11,446 bases of DNA from Helicobacteraceae bacterium (GCA_947497635.1 CANMHZ010000022.1:1-11446), one strand, 5' to 3'. Counted from the stretch's first letter, positions 1 to 6,933 are shown. Translations and numbers: made by a program. Notes: a model not told the origin generated them from the sequence alone.

Positions 1-34
1 TGGAAGACTATCTTGGATAAAGTAGGCGCTAGAA

Positions 35-133
35 TTAATGACAACTTTCAGACGCTAAAGCCAGTCTTTTGAGGTTTGTTTGGTATATAGTTAATTGATC
101 ATTAGAAGAAGCGACAAGATCACTTAGTAACAT
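35..133 (-). CDS. short ORF (32 codons) of unknown function, or 5' fragment of a broken gene
   Basis: I do not recognise this ORF. It starts with ATG 28 nt after the trpA stop and has a good Shine-Dalgarno (GAGGA, 7 nt upstream), so translation is plausible and it would be the last gene of the HPt-trpA row. The product begins MLLSDLVASSNDQLTIYQTN and then has a short basic stretch (LKRLALASE) before a TAA stop. It has no signal peptide and no membrane segment. The N-terminus looks like the start of a normal soluble protein rather than a leader peptide. Other minus-strand frames reopen just before this stop and run to the window edge, so a frameshift or sequencing error near 40-60 could be cutting a longer gene. 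Function unknown. Confidence 0.35.
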   Translation of the reverse strand: MLLSDLVASSNDQLTIYQTNLKRLALASESCH

Positions 134-161
134 AAAAATTCCTCAACCAATTTTATGAATA

Positions 162-902
162 TTATTCATTAATAAGTGATTTAATCACTCGGGTAATTTC
201 ACAGCATTTTGTCATTTTTTGCGCATTGCTTAAAGTATCATCCAAAAGAACATTAACAATAGCTGACCCAACAATTACCCCATCAGCCCCTTGTACTTTT
301 TCACGCGCCGTTTGTTCATTCACCCCGAATCCAACATAAACGGGGGTCTTTGAATGGCGTTTTATCATCTCAAGAACTGGAGCCAAGTCTTCACTTTTAC
401 CACTCCCTGTAATTCCTGCGTAGGCTACAAGATAGATAAATTTACGTGCTTGTGCGGTAATCAAAGCAATACGTTCTTCCCCATCAGTTGGGGCAACAAA
501 CGTAATATTTGCCAATCCTCTGGTCTCAAAAAGACTATGATACCTTTTTGCCTCTTCGTAGGGGACATCCGGGATAATTAACCCATTGACTCCGATAGCT
601 TTGGCACGATCAAGGAGTTTTTCCATCCCGTATTGGTAAAACGGATTGAAGTACCCCATCCATAACATATCAATTTTAGGGGCAATGGCTTCTGAAATAT
701 CCAAAATATCAGCAAAACGAAATCCATTTGCCAAGGCTCTTTGATTTGCTGCTTCAATGACGGGGCCATCCGCTACAGGATCTGAAAATGGAACCCCAAG
801 TTCGAGGGTATCTACCCCATTTTCACCCAATGCCAAAGCCAAATCAATTGTAAAATTTTTATCAGGATATCCTGCAGTAATGTACGCTACTAGTTGTTTC
901 AT
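162..902 (-). CDS. trpA: tryptophan synthase alpha subunit
   Basis: TrpA cleaves indole-3-glycerol phosphate to indole and glyceraldehyde-3-phosphate and passes indole to TrpB, the last step of tryptophan synthesis in the cytoplasm. The 246-aa TIM barrel begins MKQLVAYITAGYPD. It carries the family signature LELGVPFSDPVADGP, with the catalytic pair Glu34 and Asp45 (E. coli Glu49 and Asp60, same 11-residue spacing), and the phosphate-binding loops YAGITGSGK and GFGVNE...GVIVGSAIV. It is somewhat shorter than E. coli TrpA (268 aa), mainly because the N-terminus is short. The ATG overlaps the TGA of the upstream HPt gene (ATGA), and GGAGAG lies before it, so coupled translation is expected. No other trp gene is visible in the window, so trpA is not beside the rest of a trp operon on its upstream side. 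Confidence 0.96.
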   Translation of the reverse strand: MKQLVAYITAGYPDKNFTIDLALALGENGVDTLELGVPFSDPVADGPVIEAANQRALANGFRFADILDISEAIAPKIDMLWMGYFNPFYQYGMEKLLDRAKAIGVNGLIIPDVPYEEAKRYHSLFETRGLANITFVAPTDGEERIALITAQARKFIYLVAYAGITGSGKSEDLAPVLEMIKRHSKTPVYVGFGVNEQTAREKVQGADGVIVGSAIVNVLLDDTLSNAQKMTKCCEITRVIKSLINE

Positions 903-1303
903 GCGCTCTCCATATCGGGTAAAATTAAAAGGGAAAAAGGGATTTTTGAAAGTTCATTGTCCATTTTGAAATCTTCGTGCCACTGCATAAACAAATCAGC
1001 AACACGGATAAGCCACGTAATCGTCTCTTCATTTGCCACTCCACTGCGTCCTCGTAAATACTCAAGAGCATCTTCGACAAACGTAGAGAGACGGATCATG
1101 GGCTTGAGTTGTAAATAACCTGAAGCGGATTTAATATTATGGAAAATCCGAAACAGCTCTTCAACGCTGTGAGAATAGCGCTCTTCAACCCCTAAATTTA
1201 TCATAAGCGATTCCATAAGCTCCACCATCATGGCATAATGATCTAAAAACTCATCAATGATTTCAAAATCGAAATTACTTTCTAGCTCTGTTCGAACGCC
1301 CAT
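899..1303 (-). CDS. stand-alone histidine phosphotransfer (HPt) domain protein
   Basis: This 134-aa all-helical acidic protein has the HPt signature LFRIFHNIKSASGYLQL. His55 is the expected phosphoacceptor, followed by the conserved Lys58 and Ser-Ala-Ser-Gly turn (HxxKSxSG). HPt proteins relay phosphate between receiver domains or serve as P1-type domains for CheA-like kinases. No kinase or receiver domain is fused here, so it would act in trans. The start is supported by AGGGAG 6-7 nt upstream. A minus-strand TATAAT box (1332-1327) lies about 25 nt upstream, so this is the first gene of the row and drives trpA. No partner kinase or response regulator is adjacent; the two-component pair at 4658-6522 is an ordinary OmpR-type pair that does not need an HPt. 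The partner is unknown. Confidence 0.8.
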   Translation of the reverse strand: MGVRTELESNFDFEIIDEFLDHYAMMVELMESLMINLGVEERYSHSVEELFRIFHNIKSASGYLQLKPMIRLSTFVEDALEYLRGRSGVANEETITWLIRVADLFMQWHEDFKMDNELSKIPFSLLILPDMESA

Positions 1304-1326
1304 ATACGGTCTCCCTATTTGAAGCG

Positions 1327-1332
1327 ATTATA
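1327..1332 (-). promoter_or_regulatory. -10 box for the HPt-trpA transcript
   Basis: The minus strand reads TATAAT here, an exact consensus -10, 24-29 nt upstream of the HPt start codon. There is no well-spaced -35, which is usual in Campylobacterota, where the housekeeping sigma factor relies on the -10. It lies in the 96-nt gap between the divergent HPt and panB genes. Confidence 0.5.
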
Positions 1333-1399
1333 GCGCGTTTAATCTGACAAAATGACATATTGTAAGAACCAAACATTTTTTTTGGGTAAGATACGTCTT

Positions 1400-2188
1400 A
1401 TGAAAAAGCTAACAATAACTTCAATTTTAAAACGTAAAATTAGCATACCGCTTGTCATGATTACAGCGTATGATGCCCTCTTTGCCCGACTTTTCCAAGA
1501 GAGTGCCGATATCCTCCTTGTGGGGGACAGTCTCAATATGAGTTTCGGTGGTAATTCTGATACACTAAGTGCAACAATGGATCAAATGATCTATCATACT
1601 CATGCCGTGTGTAAGGGTGCTCCCAATACTTTTGTCATCACCGATATGCCTTTTGGAACCTATATTGAGGAGAAAACAGCTCTTCATAATGCGCTACGTG
1701 TCTACCAAGAGACCTCTGCCGATGCCGTCAAAATCGAAGGAGGAGCCAACAAAGCCTACCTTGTAAAATATCTAGTCGATAACGGTATTGCTGTCTGCGG
1801 TCATATCGGATTACTCCCTCAAAGTGTCCGAGCCGAGGGAGGATACAAAGTCAAAGGAAAAAGCGAAGAGGAAGCATTGTCCCTGATCGCCGATGCGCAA
1901 GCCATTGAGAAAGCAGGAGCCTTTATACTCGTTATCGAAGGGGTCAAAGCCGACGTTGCAACCCGTGTTGCCCAAAGCGTATCCGTTCCTGTTATTGGAA
2001 TCGGCGCAGGCAATGGGGTAGATGGGCAGGTTCTTGTTTTCTCTGATATGTTAGGACTGTATGAGCCATTTGTCCCTAAATTTGTCAAGCAATATATAAA
2101 AGGTGCGACAACAGTCAAAGAGGCAGTAGCTACGTATGCCGATGAAGTGCAAAGTAGAGCTTTTCCAGATGAAAATTACATCTATTAA
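1400..2188 (+). CDS. panB: 3-methyl-2-oxobutanoate hydroxymethyltransferase
   Basis: PanB transfers a hydroxymethyl group from 5,10-methylene-tetrahydrofolate to alpha-ketoisovalerate to make ketopantoate, the first committed step to pantothenate and CoA. The 262-aa product matches the usual length of about 264. It shows metal ligands Asp43 (LVGDSLNM), Asp82 (TDMPFGTY) and Glu113 (VKIEGG), the GGYKVKGK loop, catalytic Glu180 (LVIEGVKA) and the PVIGIGAGNGVDGQ signature. I chose the ATG at 1400 (MKKLTITSIL), which aligns with the family N-terminus. An in-frame ATG at 1352 would add 16 unrelated residues and has no ribosome binding site. The Shine-Dalgarno at 1400 is also weak. The stop TAA is immediately followed by the ruvB ATG, so the genes are co-transcribed. 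Confidence 0.96.
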   Translation: MKKLTITSILKRKISIPLVMITAYDALFARLFQESADILLVGDSLNMSFGGNSDTLSATMDQMIYHTHAVCKGAPNTFVITDMPFGTYIEEKTALHNALRVYQETSADAVKIEGGANKAYLVKYLVDNGIAVCGHIGLLPQSVRAEGGYKVKGKSEEEALSLIADAQAIEKAGAFILVIEGVKADVATRVAQSVSVPVIGIGAGNGVDGQVLVFSDMLGLYEPFVPKFVKQYIKGATTVKEAVATYADEVQSRAFPDENYIY

Positions 2189-3181
2189 ATGAGCAACATT
2201 GTGGAACGGGTTGTAGAAATCGAGAAATTCATTAACGAAGAGCCAACCGAGACATCGTTACGCCCAAGTGCATGGGATGATTATATCGGGCAAGAACAAA
2301 TCAAAAAAAATCTCGGTGTTTTTATCGAAGCAAGTTCCAAGCGTCGCGAAGCACTTGATCATGTCCTCTTTTATGGTCCTCCCGGATTGGGAAAAACTAC
2401 ATTGGCTCTCATCATCGCTAATGAGATGGGGAGTAACATCAAAGTAACCGCCGCCCCCATGATCGAAAAAAGTGGGGATCTTGCTGCCATTCTTACCAAC
2501 CTTGAAGAGGGGGATATTCTCTTTATCGACGAAATTCACCGCCTCTCTCCCGCCGTTGAAGAGATTCTTTACCCTTCGATGGAAGATTTCCGTCTGGATA
2601 TTATCATCGGAAGCGGACCTGCAGCGCAAACGGTCAAAATTGACCTCCCCCGTTTTACCCTCATCGGTGCAACAACGCGAGCAGGGATGCTTTCGAATCC
2701 GCTACGTGACCGTTTTGGAATGAATTTTCGGATGCAGTTTTATAGCACTGAAGAACTGTGTACTATCGTCACGAAAGCCTCGCTCAAACTGGGGAAAAAT
2801 ATCGATCAAAAAGCGGCACATGAGATAGCCAAACGTTCTCGTGGAACCCCCCGTATTGCCCTACGACTTCTAAAGAGGGTACGTGATTTCGCTGATGTTG
2901 CCAATGAAGAAAATATTTTGCACGCACGTTCTCAATATGCCCTCGACCAGCTAGGGATAAACGCCCACGGCTTTGACGAGATGGACATACGATTGCTAAC
3001 TTTTCTCATGGGAGCCAAAGGTCGGGCGATGGGGCTAAGTACCATCGCTGCTGCACTGAGTGAGGATGAAGGGACGATTGAGGATGTATTGGAACCGTAT
3101 CTCCTTGCCAATGGCTATTTAGAGCGAACAGCGCGCGGTCGTGTTGCAACTGCTAAAACGTACGAGTTACTTAAATTATGA
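2189..3181 (+). CDS. ruvB: Holliday junction branch migration ATPase RuvB
   Basis: RuvB is the hexameric AAA+ motor that, with RuvA, drives branch migration of Holliday junctions for RuvC cleavage. The 330-aa protein (E. coli 336) has the N-terminal SLRPSAWDDYIGQEQ motif, Walker A GPPGLGKTT (63-71), Walker B with DEIH (114-117), sensor 1 GATTR (160-164), and the arginine finger in LRDRFG (Arg173). The C-terminal winged helix runs from about 255 to 330 (GLSTIAAALSEDEGTIEDV, then NGYLERTARGRVAT). Its ATG directly abuts the panB stop and has no clear Shine-Dalgarno, so translation probably depends on panB coupling. ruvA and ruvC are not in the window. Its stop overlaps the next start (ATGA). Confidence 0.98.
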   Translation: MSNIVERVVEIEKFINEEPTETSLRPSAWDDYIGQEQIKKNLGVFIEASSKRREALDHVLFYGPPGLGKTTLALIIANEMGSNIKVTAAPMIEKSGDLAAILTNLEEGDILFIDEIHRLSPAVEEILYPSMEDFRLDIIIGSGPAAQTVKIDLPRFTLIGATTRAGMLSNPLRDRFGMNFRMQFYSTEELCTIVTKASLKLGKNIDQKAAHEIAKRSRGTPRIALRLLKRVRDFADVANEENILHARSQYALDQLGINAHGFDEMDIRLLTFLMGAKGRAMGLSTIAAALSEDEGTIEDVLEPYLLANGYLERTARGRVATAKTYELLKL

Positions 3182-4215
3182 AAAAAGAGTACTTTACCCT
3201 CGTACTTCTGAGCCTTGTCTCGTATGGTATGTACTGTCTGTACGAACCCTTTTGGATGAGCATTATCGTGGCTTCCCTCTTGGCAATTTCGACACATCAT
3301 ATTCAAATGGGATTTTTTCATCTCACTCATAACCGTTTTTGGGCATCCGCACTATCGACGCTTATGCTAGGGCTCCTCTTCTTCGCACCTTTGGGCTATT
3401 TTTTGTTTCATTTCTCGACGATGCTGCAAAATATTGATCCCACTATTATGCGAACTATGGAACTCAAACTGAGAAGCTGGTTAATCCATCTCCCCCCCTC
3501 ACTCTCACGTATCGAAGCGAAAATTGAAGCATCCATGGTAGGATTCGACCCAACAGCGCTGAGTCAACATATCATCGCCTACGCTTCCCAAATCGGTAGT
3601 TTTACTATGTCGTTTTTCTCGGGAACTCTCTTCATTTTGATCTTTTATTTTATTGCTAACTATTATGGAAAAAATATTTTTGAATTTTTCAAACGTTCTG
3701 CCCATTTTCCACAGCAAGAAAGTACCCTTATTATATTTGAAATGCGTTCCTCCATGAGTGTCGTCTTCTATTCTATCTTGGCTACAGCGGTATTGGAGGG
3801 AGCACTGTTTGGTATCGCTATTGAGTATATGGGATACAACGGTTTACTGTTTGGCATCATGTACGGATTTGCTTCCCTCATCCCTGTCATTGGAGGGGTT
3901 GTTATGTGGCTTCCTTTTAGTCTCTTTGAACTCTCATTGGGAAATACACAAAGTGCCCTCTTCATAGCCCTTTATACCATCATCGTCATTTCTGTGATAG
4001 CTGATACATTTATTAAACCAATGATTATCAAAATTATCAACCAAAAGCTCATCAAACCCCAAGAGAAAATCAACGAACTTATTATTTTCTTCGCCATTAT
4101 CGCGGGACTTGCTACTTTTGGATTTTGGGGGATGATTATAGGGCCTGCCATCACCATCCTCTTCTTAACATTAATGAAAATAACCGAAGGTCAAAATCAA
4201 GAGCACCTTCATTAA
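3178..4215 (+). CDS. AI-2E family (PerM-type) membrane transporter
   Basis: This 345-aa polytopic inner-membrane protein belongs to the AI-2E/UPF0118 family. Hydrophobic segments lie at about 6-38 (two helices), 54-82, 138-162, 196-250 (two or three helices), 258-282 and 299-335. A hydrophilic, probably extracytoplasmic, stretch of about 55 residues lies at 83-137, as is usual for the family. Conserved features are ASLIPVIGGVVMWLP (232-246), DTFIKPMII (276-284) and FGFWGMIIGPA (314-324). Family members have been linked to autoinducer-2 or small-solute export and to Na+/H+ exchange, so the substrate cannot be named from sequence. The start overlaps the ruvB stop by 4 nt. A ruvB-permease pairing is also known in Campylobacter, which supports inherited linkage rather than function. 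Confidence 0.88.
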   Translation: MKKEYFTLVLLSLVSYGMYCLYEPFWMSIIVASLLAISTHHIQMGFFHLTHNRFWASALSTLMLGLLFFAPLGYFLFHFSTMLQNIDPTIMRTMELKLRSWLIHLPPSLSRIEAKIEASMVGFDPTALSQHIIAYASQIGSFTMSFFSGTLFILIFYFIANYYGKNIFEFFKRSAHFPQQESTLIIFEMRSSMSVVFYSILATAVLEGALFGIAIEYMGYNGLLFGIMYGFASLIPVIGGVVMWLPFSLFELSLGNTQSALFIALYTIIVISVIADTFIKPMIIKIINQKLIKPQEKINELIIFFAIIAGLATFGFWGMIIGPAITILFLTLMKITEGQNQEHLH

Positions 4216-4229
4216 TATTGTTAATATTA
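4213..4229. repeat. AT-rich perfect palindrome in the permease/Spy-like gap
   Basis: TAATATT-GTT-AATATTA is a perfect 7-3-7 inverted repeat that begins at the permease stop codon. It can also be read as two TTAATATT direct copies 9 nt apart. It lies about 30 nt upstream of the -10 box at 4258, a position suited to an operator. It has no GC core or T-tract, so it is a poor terminator. Which regulator would bind is unknown. Confidence 0.35.
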
Positions 4230-4257
4230 CATTGATGGAGTGTTGACCATTGATGCT

Positions 4258-4263
4258 TATAAT
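4258..4263 (+). promoter_or_regulatory. -10 box for the Spy-like/two-component operon
   Basis: This is an exact TATAAT 32 nt upstream of the ATG at 4296. A TTGACC at 4243-4248 resembles a -35 but is only 9 nt away, too close to pair with this -10. Two ATTGATG copies (4231-4237 and 4249-4255, 18 bp apart) flank that TTGACC and could be part of a regulator site. Confidence 0.5.
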
Positions 4264-4295
4264 GTCAGTATCAAAATTATCAAACGGAGAAAATC

Positions 4296-4649
4296 ATGAA
4301 AAAGATTCTTAGTATAGCACTTATCCTCGGTGCAACAGCGTTATTAGCGTGTCCAAAGCAAGGTGGCGGTATGATGATGCAAAAATGTGAGTGTGACACC
4401 TCTAAACTTCCAAAACCATTTGAAAAATTAAGTTTGAATGATGATCAAAAAACTCAAATTCAAAAAATTCGTGAAGATGGCAAAGCATTCCATAACCAAC
4501 AACACGAAAAAATGATGGCAGTACTTACCCCTGAGCAACGTAAAACATTGGAAGCAAACGCTCCTAAAATGTGCGCTAAAAAAGGGATGAAAGGCACTAT
4601 GCAAATGCCCAAAGGTGGCATGGGATGCAAAAGCTGCGATAAAGAATAA
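4296..4649 (+). CDS. Spy/CpxP-like exported protein, Cys- and Met-rich
   Basis: This 117-aa protein begins with a Lys-Lys hydrophobic signal sequence ending LLAC. Cys19 fits a lipobox, so it may be a lipoprotein, although a periplasmic form cannot be excluded. The body has two LTxxQ-type motifs, LSLNDDQ (45-51) and LTPEQ (77-81), in a helical hairpin, as in the CpxP/Spy/CnrX group of periplasmic chaperone-sensors. Outside that core it is rich in possible metal ligands: MMM at 26-28, CxC at 31-33, Cys93, CxxC at 111-114 and several Met-Gly repeats near the C-terminus. It has a GGAG ribosome binding site and its own promoter, and the response regulator gene follows after 8 nt. By analogy with CpxP-CpxRA it could restrain or tune the kinase. 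Metal responsiveness is inferred from composition only. Confidence 0.72.
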   Translation: MKKILSIALILGATALLACPKQGGGMMMQKCECDTSKLPKPFEKLSLNDDQKTQIQKIREDGKAFHNQQHEKMMAVLTPEQRKTLEANAPKMCAKKGMKGTMQMPKGGMGCKSCDKE

Positions 4650-4657
4650 GGTTTAAA

Positions 4658-5320
4658 ATGGTGAAGATCCTCCTCATCGAAGATGACATAGAAATTGCCG
4701 ATCTTTTGACGCAATATTTAGGTCGTTATCAAATGGAGGTGATAGCCTACACCCACCCCAAAGCCGCCTTAAATTCTCTCTCCATCGAATCGTATGATCT
4801 TGTATTGCTTGACCTTACCCTTCCTGATATGGATGGGTTGGATGTCTGTAAAGAGCTTCGTAAATATAGTGATATTCCTATCATTATCTCCTCTGCACGA
4901 AGTGATTTGGGAGACAAGGTGATCGCACTTGAATTGGGAGCCGATGATTATCTCCCCAAACCGTACGAACCGCGTGAACTGGTTGCCCGTATCCAAAGCC
5001 TTCTGCGACGTGTCACGGGTAAAACACTCCAAACCTCCAACGAGCCCTTCCGTGTCGATGAAAACGGTATTTACAAAGAAGGTGAGCTTCTTGCCCTAAC
5101 GCGTGCCGAATTTGAGCTACTCTCCCTTCTTATCAAACACCGACGACAAATTATCTCCCGCGACTTTATCGCCAATAACGTCGAAGCAATTGGATGGGAG
5201 AGTTCGGAGCGAAGTATTGATGTTCTTATCAGCCGCATACGTCAAAAAATCGAACCCAATCCCAAACACCCTACCTTAATCCGCTCCATTCGCGGGATGG
5301 GGTATCAGTTCACCCTATGA
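4658..5320 (+). CDS. OmpR/PhoB-family response regulator
   Basis: This 220-aa protein has an N-terminal receiver and a C-terminal winged-helix DNA-binding domain. In the receiver (1-115) the acidic pocket is Glu8-Asp9-Asp10, the phosphoacceptor is Asp52 (LVLLDLTLPDMDG), the switch Ser is Ser79 and the conserved Lys is Lys101 (YLPKPYEPREL). The OmpR-type domain covers about 125-220, with LTRAEFELLSLL and the recognition helix region RSIDVLISRIRQKIE followed by IRGMGYQF. AAGG precedes the ATG. The gene lies 8 nt after the Spy-like gene and overlaps the kinase start by 4 nt, so the three form an operon. It probably activates this operon in response to envelope or metal stress; targets outside the window cannot be seen. 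Confidence 0.93.
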   Translation: MVKILLIEDDIEIADLLTQYLGRYQMEVIAYTHPKAALNSLSIESYDLVLLDLTLPDMDGLDVCKELRKYSDIPIIISSARSDLGDKVIALELGADDYLPKPYEPRELVARIQSLLRRVTGKTLQTSNEPFRVDENGIYKEGELLALTRAEFELLSLLIKHRRQIISRDFIANNVEAIGWESSERSIDVLISRIRQKIEPNPKHPTLIRSIRGMGYQFTL

Positions 5321-6522
5321 TTTCACGTCGTCACTCCGTTTTTTTTAAACTTCACGCTTTTTTTGCGTTAGCCTTGATTATTCTTACTCTACTCTTTTTC
5401 TCTGCTTTAAAGGAACAAGAGCATCAAAAATACCGTCGCTTAGTCCATCGTTCTATGGAACTTTCCCAAACACTCGAATCTCTTAAAAATCATACGTGTG
5501 AAAGTCAAAATAGTTCCCTACTGATCGCAGGGTTCAAAGAGATACAAGCGCTCAATCGCCATGCCAAAGAAGTGACCCTTCCACTTCAGATGCAGCAGAC
5601 ACTGCAACGGACTCAACTGCACGTCATTATTTATCAAGACGAAGAGGGGATTAGCTATGCGTTGATTCGCGACCATTGCACCATGTTTTATCGTGATATG
5701 AGCGAAAAAAACACGTACTATTTCGTATGGCTCCTATTTTTCACCCTCTTTGGTGGCTTGGTTAGTATGTATCTTTTACTATGGCGAAACCTCCTCCCTC
5801 TAAAACAGCTCTATGAGCAAATAACACGGTATGGGGAAGGAAAAGAGATACACCCTTCTCCTAACACAGGCAAAGACGAAATTGCCCTCATTTCTAATGC
5901 TCTCTTCGATGCCCTCGAAAAACAGCGCCGTCTTAAAAGCTCACGCGAACTTTTTTTGCGCAATATCATGCACGAGCTCAAAACCCCTATTACCAAAGGA
6001 AAGCTTATCGTCGAACTCGAAGAAGAACGCCCTAATATTCTCCTATTAGGAAAACTCTTTTCACGCCTCGATCATCTCGTCCACCAAATGGCACACGTTG
6101 AAAAAATGCACGCCTTTGCGTTGCAACGTCAAGATGTAAATCTAAGCACCCTCATCACAACTGCTATGGAAAATCTGCTCTTAGAAAATACTCACGTAAA
6201 CTTCAGCGGATGCAATACCCCCATCAACGTCGATCCCAAGCTCTTCACCAGCGCACTCCAAAATCTCCTCGACAACGCTGTACGTCATGCGACAACCTTG
6301 CCCGTATTGGTTACGTGGTCGAATAAAAACATTTGTATCCAAAATAGTGGTGAACCGCTTAAGCGTCCTGTCGAAGAAGCACTCCAAGCATTTGTTACAG
6401 AGCGCGGCGAAGGGGGATTAGGATTGGGACTTTACATCGCCCAATCGGTGTGTGAACTGCATAATTTTCAATTGACATACCATTATGAAGAAGGGATTCA
6501 CACTTTTTGTGTTGAGTTTTAA
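5317..6522 (+). CDS. membrane sensor histidine kinase partner
   Basis: The 401-aa kinase has TM1 at about 12-30, a periplasmic sensor of about 100 residues (31-132) with Cys61 and Cys121, TM2 at about 134-156 and a linker/HAMP-like segment (157-205). The dimerisation helix carries the phosphoacceptor His219 in FLRNIMHELKTPITKGK. The ATPase domain has an N box with Asn316 and Asn320 (LQNLLDNAVRHA) and a G2 box GEGGLGLGLYIAQSV (365-379). The G1 box reads IQNSGEP, with Asn343 where Asp of the DxGxG motif is usual. The start overlaps the regulator stop (ATGA), a tight pair. The periplasmic domain is not recognisable as a named sensor fold; the neighbouring Spy-like protein is the obvious candidate modulator. 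The stop codon lies at the edge of a 14-bp direct repeat. Confidence 0.92.
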   Translation: MISRRHSVFFKLHAFFALALIILTLLFFSALKEQEHQKYRRLVHRSMELSQTLESLKNHTCESQNSSLLIAGFKEIQALNRHAKEVTLPLQMQQTLQRTQLHVIIYQDEEGISYALIRDHCTMFYRDMSEKNTYYFVWLLFFTLFGGLVSMYLLLWRNLLPLKQLYEQITRYGEGKEIHPSPNTGKDEIALISNALFDALEKQRRLKSSRELFLRNIMHELKTPITKGKLIVELEEERPNILLLGKLFSRLDHLVHQMAHVEKMHAFALQRQDVNLSTLITTAMENLLLENTHVNFSGCNTPINVDPKLFTSALQNLLDNAVRHATTLPVLVTWSNKNICIQNSGEPLKRPVEEALQAFVTERGEGGLGLGLYIAQSVCELHNFQLTYHYEEGIHTFCVEF

Positions 6523-6534
6523 GGAAGTATGGGA
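6521..6534 (+). repeat. direct repeat copy 1 flanking the vapD cassette
   Basis: AAGGAAGTATGGGA occurs exactly here and again at 6944-6957, same orientation, start to start 423 bp. This copy begins in the kinase stop codon (TAA at 6520-6522) and runs into the REP-like fragment at 6530-6543. The two copies bracket the vapD gene and its promoter. Confidence 0.6.
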
Positions 6535-6543
6535 ATGCAGACT
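6530..6543 (-). repeat. fragment of the palindromic element found at 10314-10391
   Basis: TGGGAATGCAGACT matches, on the opposite strand, positions 10354-10367 of the compound palindromic element exactly over 14 nt. Beyond that the match stops, so this looks like a remnant or a related family member rather than a full copy. Confidence 0.4.
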
Positions 6544-6551
6544 TTAGGGTT

Positions 6552-6878
6552 TTAACGCAATCGACGTTTAAGATCACTCCAGCCGTCCATTCTGAAACCG
6601 TGAACACTGCTGACACAATCATTAAAGCCATCAATTTTTGACAACTCCTCTACTGCGTCAAAGACAGCATCAATATCGTCTTTATCACTTCGATATACAC
6701 TTCCTTGTAATCGAATAAACCCTGCATTAGACATCGCTTGTTCGATTTCTTTGTAGACTTTAGCTAAACGACTTTTCGCTTTACTCTCTGCTGTTACTTC
6801 GTCTATATCTTCAGAAAGAGCTTTTATGTAATCTTTGTAACAATTTGTATCCATATCGAATGCTATTCCGTATGCCAT
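6552..6878 (-). CDS. vapD: VapD-like endoribonuclease (Cas2-type fold)
   Basis: This 108-aa protein has the VapD pattern: IAFDMD at the N-terminus with Asp8 in the catalytic position, a helix, then GFIRLQGSVYRS (53-64), DAVFDAVEELSKIDGF (70-85) and a C-terminal HGFRMDGWSDL. VapD proteins of Helicobacter and Haemophilus are ribonucleases structurally close to Cas2. At 108 aa it is slightly longer than the common 90-95, owing to a longer segment around 18-40. AGGAG lies 7 nt before the ATG and a TATAAT box lies 56-61 nt upstream. No VapX-type antitoxin ORF is visible next to it, and no cas gene or CRISPR is present, so it looks like a solitary VapD. It is convergent with the kinase and bracketed by 14-bp direct repeats, suggesting it arrived as a small cassette. 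Confidence 0.78.
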   Translation of the reverse strand: MAYGIAFDMDTNCYKDYIKALSEDIDEVTAESKAKSRLAKVYKEIEQAMSNAGFIRLQGSVYRSDKDDIDAVFDAVEELSKIDGFNDCVSSVHGFRMDGWSDLKRRLR

Positions 6879-6933
6879 TTAATAACTCCTTTTTTAGAGT
6901 AAAAATTCTTTTTATTTTATATAACTTGCTGAT

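Noticed and set aside
1352..1399. Longer panB start at 1352
   Set aside because: Adds 16 residues absent from the family and has no Shine-Dalgarno; the ATG at 1400 matches the normal N-terminus.
1819..2118. 99-codon ORF on the minus strand opposite panB
   Set aside because: Lies wholly within panB, whose motifs and length are decisive; no ribosome binding site or family resemblance.
2258..2629. 123-codon ORF on the minus strand opposite ruvB
   Set aside because: Shadow of ruvB in the region of the Walker motifs; composition is not protein-like.
4216..4257. Intrinsic terminator for the panB-ruvB-permease row
   Set aside because: The palindrome there is entirely AT and lacks a T-tract, so it is listed only as a possible operator.
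6552..6878. cas2 of a CRISPR-Cas locus
   Set aside because: The protein fits VapD better, with GFxxxQGSVY and its length. No cas1, other cas genes or repeat-spacer array lies in the window.
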